Source: Chrysopilus asiliformis (Eukaryota; Arthropoda; Insecta; Diptera; Rhagionidae). Taken from it: a stretch of DNA of 64,000 nt. Below, one piece after another: positions 35,153 to 47,220 of this stretch. Position numbers and translations under genes: made by a program. The stretch lies in assembly GCA_964034945.1 (NCBI GenBank), contig OZ035961.1, positions 90,674,991 through 90,738,990 of the forward strand. Direction: 5' to 3'. Each line of letters starts with the position of its first letter. The first letter of the stretch is position 1. Under the pieces are notes generated by a model. It had not been told where the DNA came from, made no database searches, and saw nothing but the letters and a program-made list of their open reading frames with translations.

Positions 35153-35156
35153 CTCC
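35080..35156 (-). CDS. Dgk: Dgk coding exon 1 with start codon
   Basis: The ATG is at 35152..35150. The exon encodes residues 1-24 and the first base of codon 25. It ends at 35080 in front of a strong donor (GTAAGT from 35079). Only four bases (GGAG) separate the ATG from a good acceptor: a T-rich tract followed by CAG ending at 35157. So at least one non-coding 5' exon, and the promoter, should lie further right, inside or beyond this window; I could not locate them. The start is chosen because the upstream side is an intron and the peptide matches the conserved type I N-terminus (PKWDKLSPSEFQ). A coding upstream exon is not excluded. Confidence 0.85.
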
Positions 35157-35744
35157 TGTAAATAAACAAAAAATGAGAAATTAAGGGAAATTCTTTCGAG
35201 TAATTTTCATGTTGTTAATCTGTTTTTCTGTTGATCTTGTGTAATTTAACAAAAATATTCCAAAAATAATTGGTGAAAATATTTCTATAGATTGCACACT
35301 CAAAATGCTTGAAATTTTAAAGTTTTTTCTTCCAGTTGCGGAAGTCTTCGGAATTTTACACCCATTTTTTTTTAAATAATGGAAATTTGGTCTTTTTTTT
35401 AAAAAACCCTCTAAAAAATTCTAGTTGTGTAGTATTTTATGTGTTAAGAAAATAACGGTAAATGACCCTTAGAGTTTCGGAAAAAACATGTAAAGGAAAT
35501 ATTTTTTTATAAATCTCAAGAAGCGTTAGAGATACAAAAAAGTTGCTAAAAGAAAAAAATGCAGGAAATTTTATTTACTTTAAATTTGGTTATTTGCATT
35601 TTTTCTCAAAAGCGTATAGTTTACTAGAAATCTTCAAAAAACTTAAATTTTTATAAATATATTGAGAACCATTAAATATACGTAAAAACGGTCATATAAA
35701 GATTTTAAAAAATAAACATTTCGGGTCCTGTTTACTCGCATGCT

Positions 35745-36315
35745 GGGAATTTTCTGACAAAACATAACAAAAGCTATAATTGCCAATCTGGCAATCATTG
35801 GAGACCCGTATGGTGATATTCGTATCAAAATTCGAACAGTTATACCAAAATTCCACTTTGAAGTCAAACCTTCCAATAAGATTTTTTAAAATTTATTCCA
35901 ATCGGATTTTGATGTATGGGAGTTTTATGTAGAATCATATCCTAAATAACTTTTGTTCTTCAACTTTTTTGATAAGATGCACCGTTTTTGAGATATTCAC
36001 AAAAAACGATTTCGTTCGTATGGGGGGTACCCCCCCTAATGGTCCATTTTTGCCCATTAACGAACTTAGCCTCGCATTTTACGAAAAACGGATCTGTGCA
36101 AAATTTCAAGTCTCTAGCTCAATCCGTGCGCCCGCAATCCGCGCCACAGACAGACGGACAGACAGACGGACAGACGGACGGACATGGAAAATTCAATTTT
36201 TTTTATCATTCTAAACACACTGGTGTAATTCATTTTTTTGTGCGATGACGAGATCTTGGCGTTACAAACGGTAAGGCAAAGTTAATATACCCTTTGGTTT
36301 CACCATACGGGTATA
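35745..36315 (+). mobile_element. INE-1/Helentron-like element, subfamily 1
   Basis: Starts near ACATAACAAAAGCTATAATT, has GATTTTGATGTATGGGAG, AAATTTCAAGTCTCTAGCTC, a GACA/GACG tract (36146-36184), ACACACTGGTGTAATTCATT, and the 3' end TTTGGTTTCACCATACGGGT then ATA. It lies about 590 bp upstream of Dgk exon 1 and is inverted to the copy at 29.5 kb. Confidence 0.78.
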
Positions 36316-37724
36316 AAAATAAACAATATCCAGAAAGTCTTGATTTTCCCTTCTTGCAGGTCAAGAATCTGCATCGTTAGAGAGGACAGGTCCAGTTTTC
36401 TATCTTGAATTATAAATAAAATTGATAAAAGATTGTTTTTTTTTCATGTTCTTAATTCTGATTTGAATATAATCGTTATCTATTTTGGAAAAGTGCTTTC
36501 TTGAAATTCATTTCCCAATAAATTGCATTCAGCTAGACACACATGTCGATTATTATGGTTGAGGAAATTTTCTATTTTCGTCCGAGTTCCGCATCTATTT
36601 CGGTAAAGATTCGTTCTATTTGTGTTAATTATTTCTGTAAAACATATGTTCCACAACGAATTTAAATCCGATGGTTTCTAAATCATGAAATGTAAATTGA
36701 TTGATCCGCAGCCAGTGGCCCTGGAAAATTATAGGTGAGCGGATATGGCGTGAAAGACGAAGTTTTTCTAATGATGACGATAGAGCTACGTTGAGAGATT
36801 TTCAATTCAATTAACGTGTGAACAGGGAAATTAACCGATTTTCCCGAATTTTCCACAGGCAGTACTAATAGATACACAAAAGCGATCAAACCTGTATCCC
36901 CCGAGATTTATGACTGCCGATGGAAAATTGAATTTTGTGGCTTTATTGAAGGTTTTTTTTTGTACAGAAAACTTTCGTGTTTCGCCTTGAAGTTGAGAAA
37001 ATCCTGCCACTTGCAAGTTTTTCTTGAACGTAATTTTGCGTTGAAGAAATTTATATTTACAATTTCTTCTGTTCAATGTTGATTTAATTTTTTTTTTGTT
37101 CCAAGAGTGTATTTTTTCCAAAATTTCAATTTCCAATGCGTACAGGAACGGATTTACGTCAGATGATTTGGATGAAATCTTAAGTAGCGTAGAGGCTTTG
37201 AGATTAAAAATGTATTTTTAGTGTCCATTCGAATTCATTGAAAGATTTGTTAAGCAAATGAAAACCAAACAGGGATGAAAAAAAAACACTCGAAAAAAAC
37301 ACAATCTCTGATTTTATACACGTTTTTCGAGTGAGTATTTCATTTTTATTGAATCCAGGGAAGACGGCGGTGTGGCATTGAAATTAAAATTAATGAAAAT
37401 CGTTGTTGGATACGACGTTGAGAAGATTTATAACCCTTCATCGTATATTAGTTGTTAATGCTATATAAGTTGTTCAATAAATTTTAAAATAAATGATTTT
37501 TTGATAATCAAGCTAAACAATTCTCCAATACATATTTAACGATTTTATTTTATTTTAGACAGGCGAGGGTTATTTTTGGATGGACGAAAGGTAATTCGGT
37601 TTTATACAGTGAGATGTTTCAAATTTTTACTAAACCATTTGCATCACAAGCATATTTATATATATACGCGCTGATTAACCCAGAAGCTTCCAGTCTTTTT
37701 GAATTACTAAGAGAAACTTTTGGA

Positions 37725-38965
37725 GAAATCGTCACCGTGCAGTGTTGCGATTTTCAGCGACTTATCTCATTTCTAGCGACTTTCATGCCTTGAAAAGCAC
37801 GTGTTGAGATTTGAGATTTGAGATTTTAGTGGTCTTTTGGCGACTTCTCGGAGATTTTCAGCGATTTTCAAAAATTTCTTAAAAAAAACTGTGTTGAAAA
37901 TTTTGCTAATAAACATCATATTTTTCACAATTTTTTACATTTATGTTACACGCAAGAACATTTGATAAAAATGCAAAAAATTAATGAAAATTGAATTAAG
38001 ACCTAACAACAATGGATTTAGACATAAATAAATCTTTTATCTCAGATGTGAGTAAATTTTATGTAGACATTTTGACTTGAAGTCTATTTTGTTATTATGT
38101 TTCTAAGAAGAACTTAACCCAATTTTTTATTTTTGTCTTTTTTAAGAAGACAAAGTTGTTTTTTTTTATTATTATATTTTATTATTGTTAAAAACAAAGC
38201 ATAAACCGATTTGAAAACAAGATATATGTTTAAATATGCATTAAAAAAAGTCTCAAAACTAGCGATTTTTGTCTTTAACCCTAATCAGCTCAGGCTAATT
38301 TTGTCCTTAATCCACGCAGGCGGTGTCTGAAAGACACCATGCCGGAAAAATAGAATAATTTAATAAAAAAAATTTTTTTTGAGTTTGCATTTTTTAATTC
38401 AGTTAATAATATTTATTTATTTGTATATACATTATTCGTACTTTTTATAATTGTAGCATAAAATTGATTTTTAAGAATTTTCGTTACAAACATTTTTCTT
38501 GGATTTGCACTTATCTGCTTCAAAGCGCGACCTTAGAAATGGGGACACAGGAAGCAACGTTTTCTCTTTTGGGAAGTGCTACAGTTATTATCGCCTACTA
38601 CAGTCCGATATTTTGCGAAATAGAAGCAAAGTGATACCAAAATAACCTTTCTTTGCTGGTAAAACCGTTACGGTGTCTTTGAGACACCGCCTGCGTGGAT
38701 TAAGGGTAAATTTCATAAAAGCGAAATATTATTGTTGTAGTAAAAAAAATTAATTTTTTTTTTCGTTTTTAAATAGTATTGGCTTAAAAAAACAAAGTCA
38801 AGAAGCATGAATGCAACAACTTTTTTAACATTCGTAACAATCACTCTCAAAACTGCATCGGTGTCTCAAAGACACAGCGAATGCGGATTATGGTTAATTT
38901 CGGAGACTTTTGAGATTTTTTCTCCTCATTAAGGTCAGCTTAAGGTCAGCGGCAACACTGTCACC
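37725..38965. mobile_element. Element with AGTGTTGC-type ends, split by a piggyBac-type MITE
   Basis: The left end reads GTCACCGTGCAGTGTTGCGA and the right end CAACACTGTCACCGTG, an inverted match. Adjacent to both are degenerate AGCGATTTT / GGAGACTTTTGAGATT blocks. The 615-bp MITE 38279-38893 interrupts it between CGATTTTTGTC and TTTCGGAGACTTTTG. Confidence 0.5.
38279..38893 (+). mobile_element. piggyBac-type MITE, copy 1
   Basis: A 615-bp element flanked by TTAA on both sides (38275-38278, 38894-38897), with tips CCCTAATC and, inverted, CCATAATCC: the piggyBac layout. It contains three short hairpins of the form GGTGTCT-NNN-AGACACC. Two of them are each preceded by TTAATCCACGCAGGC in opposite orientation, making a second, sub-terminal inverted repeat. 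No transposase. Copy 2 lies inverted at 49987-50603. Confidence 0.88.
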
Positions 38966-39229
38966 GTGTTCAAAGCTGCCACTAGGAAGGTAAATAAATT
39001 ACAAGCTAATAGAAAAGATGATTTTTACGTTAGATAGCGTTAGATATATGTCACAGTGGGCATTAATGGGTTAGGCTTTCAAATTTAGCTGGTAGGTTGG
39101 GATAAATTGCTTTTCAAAACATATTTAAAATTAAGTCGCTCTGCCATGAACGCCGTGCAGTGGCGCTCCAAGTTTTTTTTTGAGTCAATTCACGGTTTGG
39201 GAAAGTGGGAGAGGCGTGGTGGTATCTGC

Positions 39230-39456
39230 AACGAAATGAAATTTTTTGTAGAAAATCGGTGAAAAAATACGCAGCAGTCGAAAAAAATGTTTTTTAGCCG
39301 AAGTAGAGTATTTTTCGATATTTAGTAACCGTTTTTTCTAGCGCTTGATAAATTTTAATACTGTATTGAAAAATCCCGAACAAAAGTTTAGTTTCCGGGA
39401 TGCCGGAACAACATGCCTACAACCGGAATTGTTTCGGCCATTCCAGGCGTATGGTT
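39230..39456 (+). repeat. Dispersed repeat X, partial copy
   Basis: TTTTTGTAGAAAATCGGTGA, a degenerate form of GCGCCGCAGGCGAAAA, TTTTTTCTAGCGCTTGATAA, then GTTTCCGGGATGCCGGAACA and GGCCATTCCAGGCGTATGG. Collinear with 63475-63715. Confidence 0.6.
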
Positions 39457-39606
39457 AACTTAACTACAATCATATTTATTTAAAAAAATTTATGAAAATA
39501 AAAATATTCTTAAAAACAGACACTTTTTTTTATAGTTCCAGCCAGAGCTTAGGGGAAGATCCTTTAATGCCGAAGCACGACGCCGAAGCACACTTAAATC
39601 TAATGC

Positions 39607-40000
39607 CTGGAGCCCAATGAACGCAACGCGAACGCGTTGTCACTTACAAGTTTGTTCCATAGAAATCATTTGAAGTGATCACAGTGAACGCAGTGAACGC
39701 AACTACAACGCAAAAGTTTGCAAACTTCCAACTTTGCCCCAGCAATTCTGCGTTGACAGTTCATAAAGTGAGGTTGGAGAAATGTTGTTCGAGGAAAAAT
39801 TGATAGCCTTAGTGCAAATAACAAAGCTAAAGACCGCTTCAAAATTATCCATTTTTGTAATTTTGCCAACTTTATACCACTTTATATTATGTCACTTGTA
39901 CTACTTCACGATATGCCATTGGGCTCTGCCGCTGAAATGTTGCGCTGCGTGAAAGTTTGTGCGTTTTAGTTGCGTTCGCGTTGCGTTCATTGGGCTCCAG
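39607..40000. mobile_element. MITE with perfect 29-bp TIRs
   Basis: The left end CTGGAGCCCAATGAACGCAA (then CGCGAACGC) and the right end are perfect inverted complements over 29 bp. Total 394 bp. I could not see a matching target duplication. No ORF. Confidence 0.82.
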
Positions 40001-40234
40001 AGGTAAAACTTTGTTGCTGTAATTTTGTCTTTATTTCGCCTTTACCTCTTCAAATTTTCGGGAAAAAATTTCACATGATGGGGTTTTGTAAATATCGTGA
40101 ATTATTGAAGGCTAGGCCGGTACAAATTGTGAAAAGTGACCGCACTCGAAGAAGAAGATCGATAATCCTTTTATAACTGTGAATTTCCAGAAATGTTAAC
40201 GCGAGAGAAAAAGTATGAGGCAAAACTGCTTTAA

Positions 40235-40371
40235 GCCTGGATCAGACTACTTATGGCTACTTTTGCTGCACTGCACGAAGGAAGGAAAACTGTCAATTTT
40301 TGCAGCCGCTGCAGTTTTCTGGCAGTTTTTCTTCGTGCAGTGCAGCGAAAGTAGTCATATCTGATCCAGGC
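40235..40371. mobile_element. Palindromic MITE (TGCACTGCACGAAG family), copy 1
   Basis: Arms start GCCTGGATCAGAC and, inverted, GCCTGGATCAGAT. They continue through CTACTTTTGCTGCACTGCAC and GAAG to a centre with GCAGCCGCTGC. About 137 bp. A second copy is at 51.6 kb. Confidence 0.78.
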
Positions 40372-42540
40372 ATTTGAGCAAATTTTTTGATTATGGGTAG
40401 ATGACACAAAAATGTTGCTAAATTTTCTCTGTTTCGTATATAATTTCTGACAGAATATAATCCCAAAATATGACACGAGAAATCCCAAAAGTGAGCTAAT
40501 TTTTTTTCAATTCAAATTTTTATGCATTTTACGTTAATATTATTATGGATCTTCTCTATCGGAAAATCGCATTACTGTCACGTCCATATAAAAATTGAGC
40601 TGAAACTTCATATACAAGTGAAAGTGTTTTTATTGCTTACAGAGTCACAAAAAAAATCGTGAAGACTTCCAGAAGTATTATTATTTTTTTCCCTGTGGAA
40701 TCATAATAAATAACAAAGAATTCTTGGAATTCGTTATGGCAATCCGTTATATCACAAAGAGATTATCGGGCTCATGAAATTCGCATAAAAACTCAACATA
40801 TAATTCATAAAAAGACGCATAAATTTTGAAGAACAAAATAACTGACAAATAATAAGAATGGTATTTAGGAAACAAAAAAAAATACTTTTTCATATTATTT
40901 TCTCAAGGATAAATCTTTAAAATGCCCCGATTTGTGTTCAAGTCGTAGAAATGTCGTACTGTGAAATTGAAAGGAAAATTCATTTGTTTTCCTAGGATTT
41001 TTTTTTTGGGATTTTCTCCCTTATTCCGTATCTTGTGCTATGATTTTCATCCTGTCGCAATAGAACAATTATTCGTAACAAAACACTGACAGTTTTATCT
41101 AAATGAGATTTTCGTTTTCAAGATATTTTTTCCCATTTATTTATTTTTTTTTTTGTTTGTCGCTATCTTTATTATTTTGCCATGTTCATATTGATGAACA
41201 CAAGTATAATAGTAGAAAAAAAAATAAAAGAAAAAAAATTAAACCATAAAAGAGTGAGATTTTTTATTTCACAATTCAACCTTGGATGTCATCCTAAAAA
41301 AAATTGAACTCGCAGTTTTTTTCTATATAAATGCTGTTTTGTCAAATAATCGTATGTACTTTTCGTAACAGAAGACATCTTTAAATTCACGGTTTGAAAT
41401 TTGAAAGACAACCGACTATGTTAGCATGGGAAATTATATCGACTCCTCCTGCATCAATGAGGAAACAACACAAAAATATATCCGAAACGGAGAAAAATCG
41501 TAAAATATTGTCTGCGAATGGGACAAAATGTCTGCTAATGTGTGTTTAAAATTCTTGTCATTTCAAAAAGCCCTTTTTCAGGACAAAAAAAAAATATCTA
41601 AGAGTATAAAAGAAAATGGGGGTTGAAAAACACTTGAAATACTTTTGTGTAATTTGACAAAGCAAAGGAAACCATTTTCGTTCAAATTTACTAAATTGCT
41701 TATACGATGGGTTCCTTCGCTTTCACTTAAATTGTGAAAGGTATTGGAAAGTGTTAAATATCATCCTCGAATTCGAGTCAAATCAAATAAATGGAAAAAC
41801 ACTCAAAAACCTCCAGCCAATACAGAAATCGGAGAAAACAGTGAAAAAAAATTTAAGGGAAAAAAGAAAAAAAATCACATATTGGAAAATATGAGAACAT
41901 CTCTTCAATTGAAAATAAGTTGGCAAAATTTCTTTGGAAAATATAAAGAAAAACATAAACAGCTGGCCATCCATTCTCCATAGATATTGATCGAAAACAC
42001 GTATGGGAATACAGACGAACCTTGTTAGTAAAATGCAATGTTATTGACCCGTTTTTGATAATCTTCAATTCCAACAGGTAGCATCTATTTTGTGAACAGG
42101 TTCCCAGATTTCAGGAGGAAAAAGGCGAGGACAGCGGTGAGGGTATAGAATAATAATACTACTATTTTTTTCAGATTTTTTGGGAAAAAAGTAGTTACAA
42201 GGTATCTCCTCTGGTTTGAAATCGCCGGTCTAAAACCTCCACTGCTAATCGAGAAAAAAAAGGAAAAAAAGGACAAAAATGGAAAAAAGGATATTTTTGG
42301 TATCACCACAGGACCTTTCGTTTCCAATTTTGAAACTCTATCGTCAGATTTATTCTTCGACATTAAATTCATATTCACAATCGTTTACTCTACGACACAC
42401 AGTGCAGAAATTGATTTCTGAAAGACGCCCGAATTCGATTTTTTTCATATAAAACCGCCCGAATATATTCAAATTCTGACAACTTTTGCTAAGCGATTTT
42501 ATTCTGCGATAGATAAATAAAATTCCCGGAACAAATTCTG

Positions 42541-42594
42541 AATGAAATTCAAGGAGAAATTCAAAGAGAAATTCAAGGAGAAATTCAAGAAAAA
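42541..42594. repeat. Short tandem repeat
   Basis: About four units of GAAATTCAAGGAGAAATTCA type, 12- to 15-base period. Confidence 0.7.
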
Positions 42595-42760
42595 ATCGCA
42601 AGCGTAAACGGGGCCTTAGCGAGGACGTATACGTAGCAACTTTCAGTCTTCAGCCTCACCAAATTGTAGGAAAGAAACGAGTGCGACAAGAGGAGAAAAG
42701 TCGCCACGCGAAAGCGCGGTATTACACTTGGCTTATTTAAGCCGGCAACTTTTGGGCTTA

Positions 42761-43270
42761 AGGAGGATCTCCATTACCATGACTTCTGTAACTGCAAAAA
42801 AATGCAGAAAACTAGAGCAAGATAGACTTATATAGATCTAAATAAGAATGACTGAATACAAGTATAAACGCTTTCTCGTCCAGTTTAACAATTTTATAGC
42901 AATCATATCAAACCTTATGCTATGAATATAAGGTACAAATTAGCATAGAAATAAAGCTATACAGCTGCATGTGTGTGTTTGAACTACATGAAAAATGACA
43001 GCTACGCTATAATAGCACTTTGTATGTGTCTGTGCTCACTATTCACTTACAGGGACAATGTGTGATTGTAGTAGAAATCGCTATAAAAAAGTTCAAGTCC
43101 GTCAACTGCAACCATAAAATCGCCATAAAAAAAGAGGGGAAATTATTTTTGCAGTTGCCGACAAATTTTTGCAGTTGATTCTTATCTCCCTTTCTCGCCA
43201 AGGTATCTTCACATAAATGTGTCTCTATTTTTTTGCAGTTGGGAAAATTCATGGTAATGGAGGGCCAACT
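42761..43270 (-). mobile_element. Harbinger-type MITE, copy B
   Basis: 510 bp, flanked by TTA (42758-42760 and 43271-43273). Full-length inverted homologue of copy A, with ends AGGAGGATCTCCATTACCAT and ..GGAGGGCCAACT. It lacks the 16-bp internal duplication of copy A. It was inserted next to a truncated CGGTATTACACTTGGC element on its left. Confidence 0.85.
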
Positions 43271-43280
43271 TTAAAGATCA

Positions 43281-43664
43281 TGTTCAGATTGGTTGAAATA
43301 GTCCGCCTAAATAGGACGGATGAAATATTGCTCGTGTTCAAATTGAGACTATTTGAACCACTAGCTGTGAGCAATCAGACTGGCGTGAAACATTTGGGAA
43401 ACGGAACATTTCTAAAGAATTGCAAGTAATACGTGGCTGCCTTTTGCTCTGCGACGTGTTGCATCGAAGACGACCGAAACAATAATGACAATGGAACACA
43501 TTCAGTGTGGCAGCCAACCAATCAGAGCACGACAGGCGGACCTCTGAGAACGGAGATTTTAGTTTTGAGGATGATTTTCCTATCAGCAGTCCCACTTCCT
43601 CACCTTGCCTTAATGTTGCCAGTTTCTGTCCTATTTAGGTGGACTATTTCAACCAATGCGAACA
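43281..43664. mobile_element. MITE with about 37-bp TIRs
   Basis: Left TGTTCAGATTGGTTGAAATA and inverted right TGTTCGCATTGGTTGAAATA match. Both continue GTCC(G/A)CCTAAATAGGAC. About 384 bp, directly beside Harbinger-type copy B. No ORF. Confidence 0.75.
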
Positions 43665-43938
43665 GGCTCAAAGGCATTTTGAGGAATAAAAGTGACAAAT
43701 GTACGTCAGCATTTAGAATCTTGAGTATGGGGGTTAAAGCGAAAGGCAGTTAAAGGGGATGATTTTGGGTTCAAATTGGAAGTTGCGTTCCAATCGATTG
43801 AGTGCGTTAAAAATTATCAGGTAAGGGGTCATAAAGTAGAGAGACACAGCGAAATGAGCAATTCCCTGCTGGAAATAATTTTATTAAATCGTTTTTTTTA
43901 TAATTCAAAACCTCTATCCTATTCTTCCCTTCTCTCCG

Positions 43939-43963
43939 CCCCCCCCCCCCCCCCCCCCCCCCC
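43939..43963. repeat. C25 homopolymer tract
   Basis: Twenty-five consecutive C following CTTCTCTCCG. The third long C run on the plus strand. Confidence 0.8.
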
Positions 43964-44046
43964 ACATGCCTTACCATCCACTCTTCCTCTCTTCTAATAA
44001 AATTGAATAAATTTTTTGCAGACTTTCCAAAAAGCGTACAATATGG

Positions 44047-44178
44047 CGCGTATTCATAGTCGTTTTTAAACTCAGGTTTAGTTAAACATGAATTTAAACT
44101 AACAAACAACCATAGCACAATGTCAGTTTAAACTCTTTAACAAAACATAGGTTTAAAAATGACAATGAATACATGCCT
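44047..44178. mobile_element. Short palindromic MITE
   Basis: Left GCGCGTATTCATAGTCGTTT and inverted right GGCATGTATTCATTGTCATT match imperfectly, both followed by TTTAAAC. About 130 bp. Confidence 0.5.
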
Positions 44179-46443
44179 ATGTGTTTACAACATGATTTTT
44201 CATACCTCTTCCATACATTGAATTCCAATTGAAATTTCTATTAAAATTTGGCAAAAAAAAAATCAAAATATGTATTTTACAATTTTGTTGTTCTTTGACT
44301 AACTTGTTTATGTAAGAAAAAATTCGCTGTTGGCAAACAAAGAGTATTTTTTTTTCGCATAGGTTTTCCTATTTTTATTGCAGTAAACTTCTTGATGTAA
44401 CACGAAAACACTTCAGACGTGCAAATTGCGGGAAATTTTAAAAATATCCTGTGTGAAGTGTTGATATCTGCAGGTGGACTTTTCCCCTGGTTAAATATGT
44501 GTTAACATGACATTTATAAAGTCTTTCCATGCTGAAAGGGTGTTTGTTTTCCTGAGGCGGATGAAGGGCGATATTTTACGACATGATCGTGAGACGTAGA
44601 CAGAATTTCCAGAAAAAAACAGCATAAAGAATATGAGCGAAAAATAACATGTGGCGAACTTTGTATGTTTGTTCACCTAGCAACCAATTGTTGCACACCT
44701 ATGTTGCTACCTCCACCTTGGAAAACTTTTGCGAACACAAACCGATTCTTGCTCCTTTGGCGTAAAACTCAATTCCTCCACTTGAGTTCGATTTGGAGTT
44801 TCATGAAGGACGTCGCGACAATGCGGCCAGGGACGAAGTAAAGTCTGCCGCTTGAAAGGACTTCTTGTAATCCGCAAGGGGGTGGACCGGTGGGTGAATA
44901 TCATTTAAACGCATTGGTTTATGTTTGAGTAGCTGGCCTAATGACGTCATTTGGCGCTTGTCGAACATATTGGGCGATGATAATTTGGCAAACGTTTTCC
45001 AAAGTCGGATGATTGGAAAATAATGTTTTCTAAAGAGTGTCAGACAAGAAGACAAAAGCAAGGCAGGTGGGGTAGATCGATGTTTTCTTATGCTGTTTGT
45101 ATGTTTTCTTTTCCTGATAATATTTCCTTCTGGGAAAGGCAAACAATGCCATGCGAAGTTTTTTTTCCGCAACGCTTTTTTTCTTCTTTTTCGTCGATTT
45201 CGATTATTTAAATTTTTCCGGAAAAATTCCTTTACGAATATCGCTATACAAGATGGGAATAAAGACATACAAAATAAAAGAAACGCTTGGAAAATTTTGA
45301 AGGGTTGTTAGTGGGGTTGGCAGTGTGTTGAATATAAATCGAAATCAACGATGGAAAATCTCGTGAAATTGGATAAGCGATGAGTGAAATAATATGATGA
45401 CAGGATCGAATTGAGAGAGAATAATTTATCTAAAGTGGGAAAATTTGTAGTAACGGACGCGGAAAAAACTGCCAGCTCAATTGGGTGGTAATTCGAGAGG
45501 GAGGTTGTTTCAATTTAATTTTCTGGCGTCCCCATAGGGGGTTGATACGCCAACGATGGGTTTTTTGGGTGGCTGATGGTTGTGTCTATAAAGAATCAAA
45601 TTGAATTGAATGATGAATAATTAGGAAAATGTTACACTGGTGCTGATAAAGTGGAAATTGCTATCATGTTCTCTTGTACTTCATTTATTGGTCGCCTGTT
45701 TTTCCAGGGAAATGAGGAAATCGGGACGAAATACATTTTCACCAAGTTATTTGCGTGGCTAGTCAGCCGCACTTAATTGTTTTTTATTTATTTAAAGGCG
45801 ACAGAAGCTGGCGGGCAGTACAACGAGTAACGTTAGTATTAATAGGAGAATTTTCATCTTTCAAATTAAACGTTTATAGAGTGTCCATTAGATAAATCTT
45901 CTAATTTATGAAAATGGAAATTGTCAATTTCGGTGCTTGAGATGATTTTTCAATTTGCTTTCAATTTGCGATTTTGTTCATCAGGGATGTAAGAGCAATT
46001 TCTAAAGTGGGTTTTTGGAAAACGATTGTTAAAAAGGTGATTAATATTTTTAGTGAATGGTTGGTTTTAATATCCACTTAATGATATTGTTTTGTTCTCG
46101 GTGAAGATGGGGGAAATAAACGCAAATTTGGTGAAATATTACACGCTATACGGATGGTGGCTCGCCGACATTTTTTTTAAAGAAAAGGGGACGGCAATTT
46201 TTTTATGGGTAGGGTTGCCAATTTTTTTTGGGTCAATTTGGGACAAAATGAACCACAAATTTTATATAGAAATTAAAATTTGATTTAGACGAAAATCAAA
46301 GAAAAAATTAGTGATGTACGCTGCAGGTGAAATTTTTAAACAGAATGCGGCACGGATATTTTAATCAAGAGATACCCAGTCCTAAGTGGAAATTAAATTA
46401 AATTTTCTCGTTCTTTTCGTTTTATAAATATTTACCTCGGAGT

Positions 46444-47220
46444 AGGGCTGACCGGGGTTAGTTGGCTATAGGGGTAAGTAGACTCATTGCGGTTAAGTCA
46501 ACCACGGTTGAAAACAAACCTGCGTGAATTGGACTGTTTATTCAGTCAACTGACAGCTATCAGTGAACCAATGTAGTTAGACCACAGTGCGCTTGGAACG
46601 AACTGTGGGGGGAAAAAACGAAATTTCAAGCGTGTGAGTAATTTTTTTTCTTGTTAATTAAATTGTTTTGTAGCTTACACTTTCATTGTATTGAACTCGT
46701 CAGTGATTTCAAGTGAAAATTTATGTATGAGTTAACGAGTTAGTGAAGCATTTTCTGACCCATACTTTTTCATTTTTTCTCACGAGTGTGTTAAAAATAA
46801 AATGGCAGCTTGGGGCTAGTTGACTCACAGTATACTGGGGTTAAATGACTCGATATGAATTACCTATATTTTTTTGTTAATTAATTTTATTTTTTTAAAT
46901 TAGATGAAATTTACACCCCGATTGCGAGTGTCGTGTCGTTTTCGACAAGAGTCGTTTTACGTGTTGTTGTTAGTGTTTTTCTACCAACAACAACACGTAA
47001 AACGACTCTTGTCGAAAACGACACGACACTCGCAATCGGGGTGTTAATTTATGTTAATCTGAAATGTTATTAACTTTTTAAAGAATACATTTTTTCAGAA
47101 TTATTATAGTTTTTTAATATGTTCCAACACATTTTCCTCATAAAAAGTATAGAGTCAAATAACCCCGTTCACAGAGTCAACAAACCCCAGACACGGGGTT
47201 AGTCGACTCATCGAACAACT
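46444..47220. mobile_element. Element with GGGGTTAGTTGACTC motifs, carrying a nested hairpin
   Basis: Repeated motifs GGGGTTAGTTGGC, GGGGCTAGTTGACTCA, GGGGTTAAATGACTCG and GGGGTTAGTCGACTCA occur at about 46452, 46811, 46840 and 47196, with an AACCCCG complement near 47162. Probably a decayed MITE. A hairpin element, 46913-47044, sits inside it. Confidence 0.45.
46913..47044. mobile_element. Near-perfect 132-bp hairpin element
   Basis: Arms of 59 bp, 46913-46971 and 46986-47044, from ACACCCCGATTGCGAGTGTC, with a 14-nt loop. I see no mismatch in the arms. If the first base is assigned to the flank, TTA lies on both sides, consistent with a Harbinger-type target. Confidence 0.82.

Noticed and set aside
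44801..45268. 155-residue open frame on the minus strand
   Set aside because: No recognisable motif, biased Lys/Arg/Ser/Leu composition, no flanking splice signals that fit, and not part of a repeat; chance is the simplest explanation.
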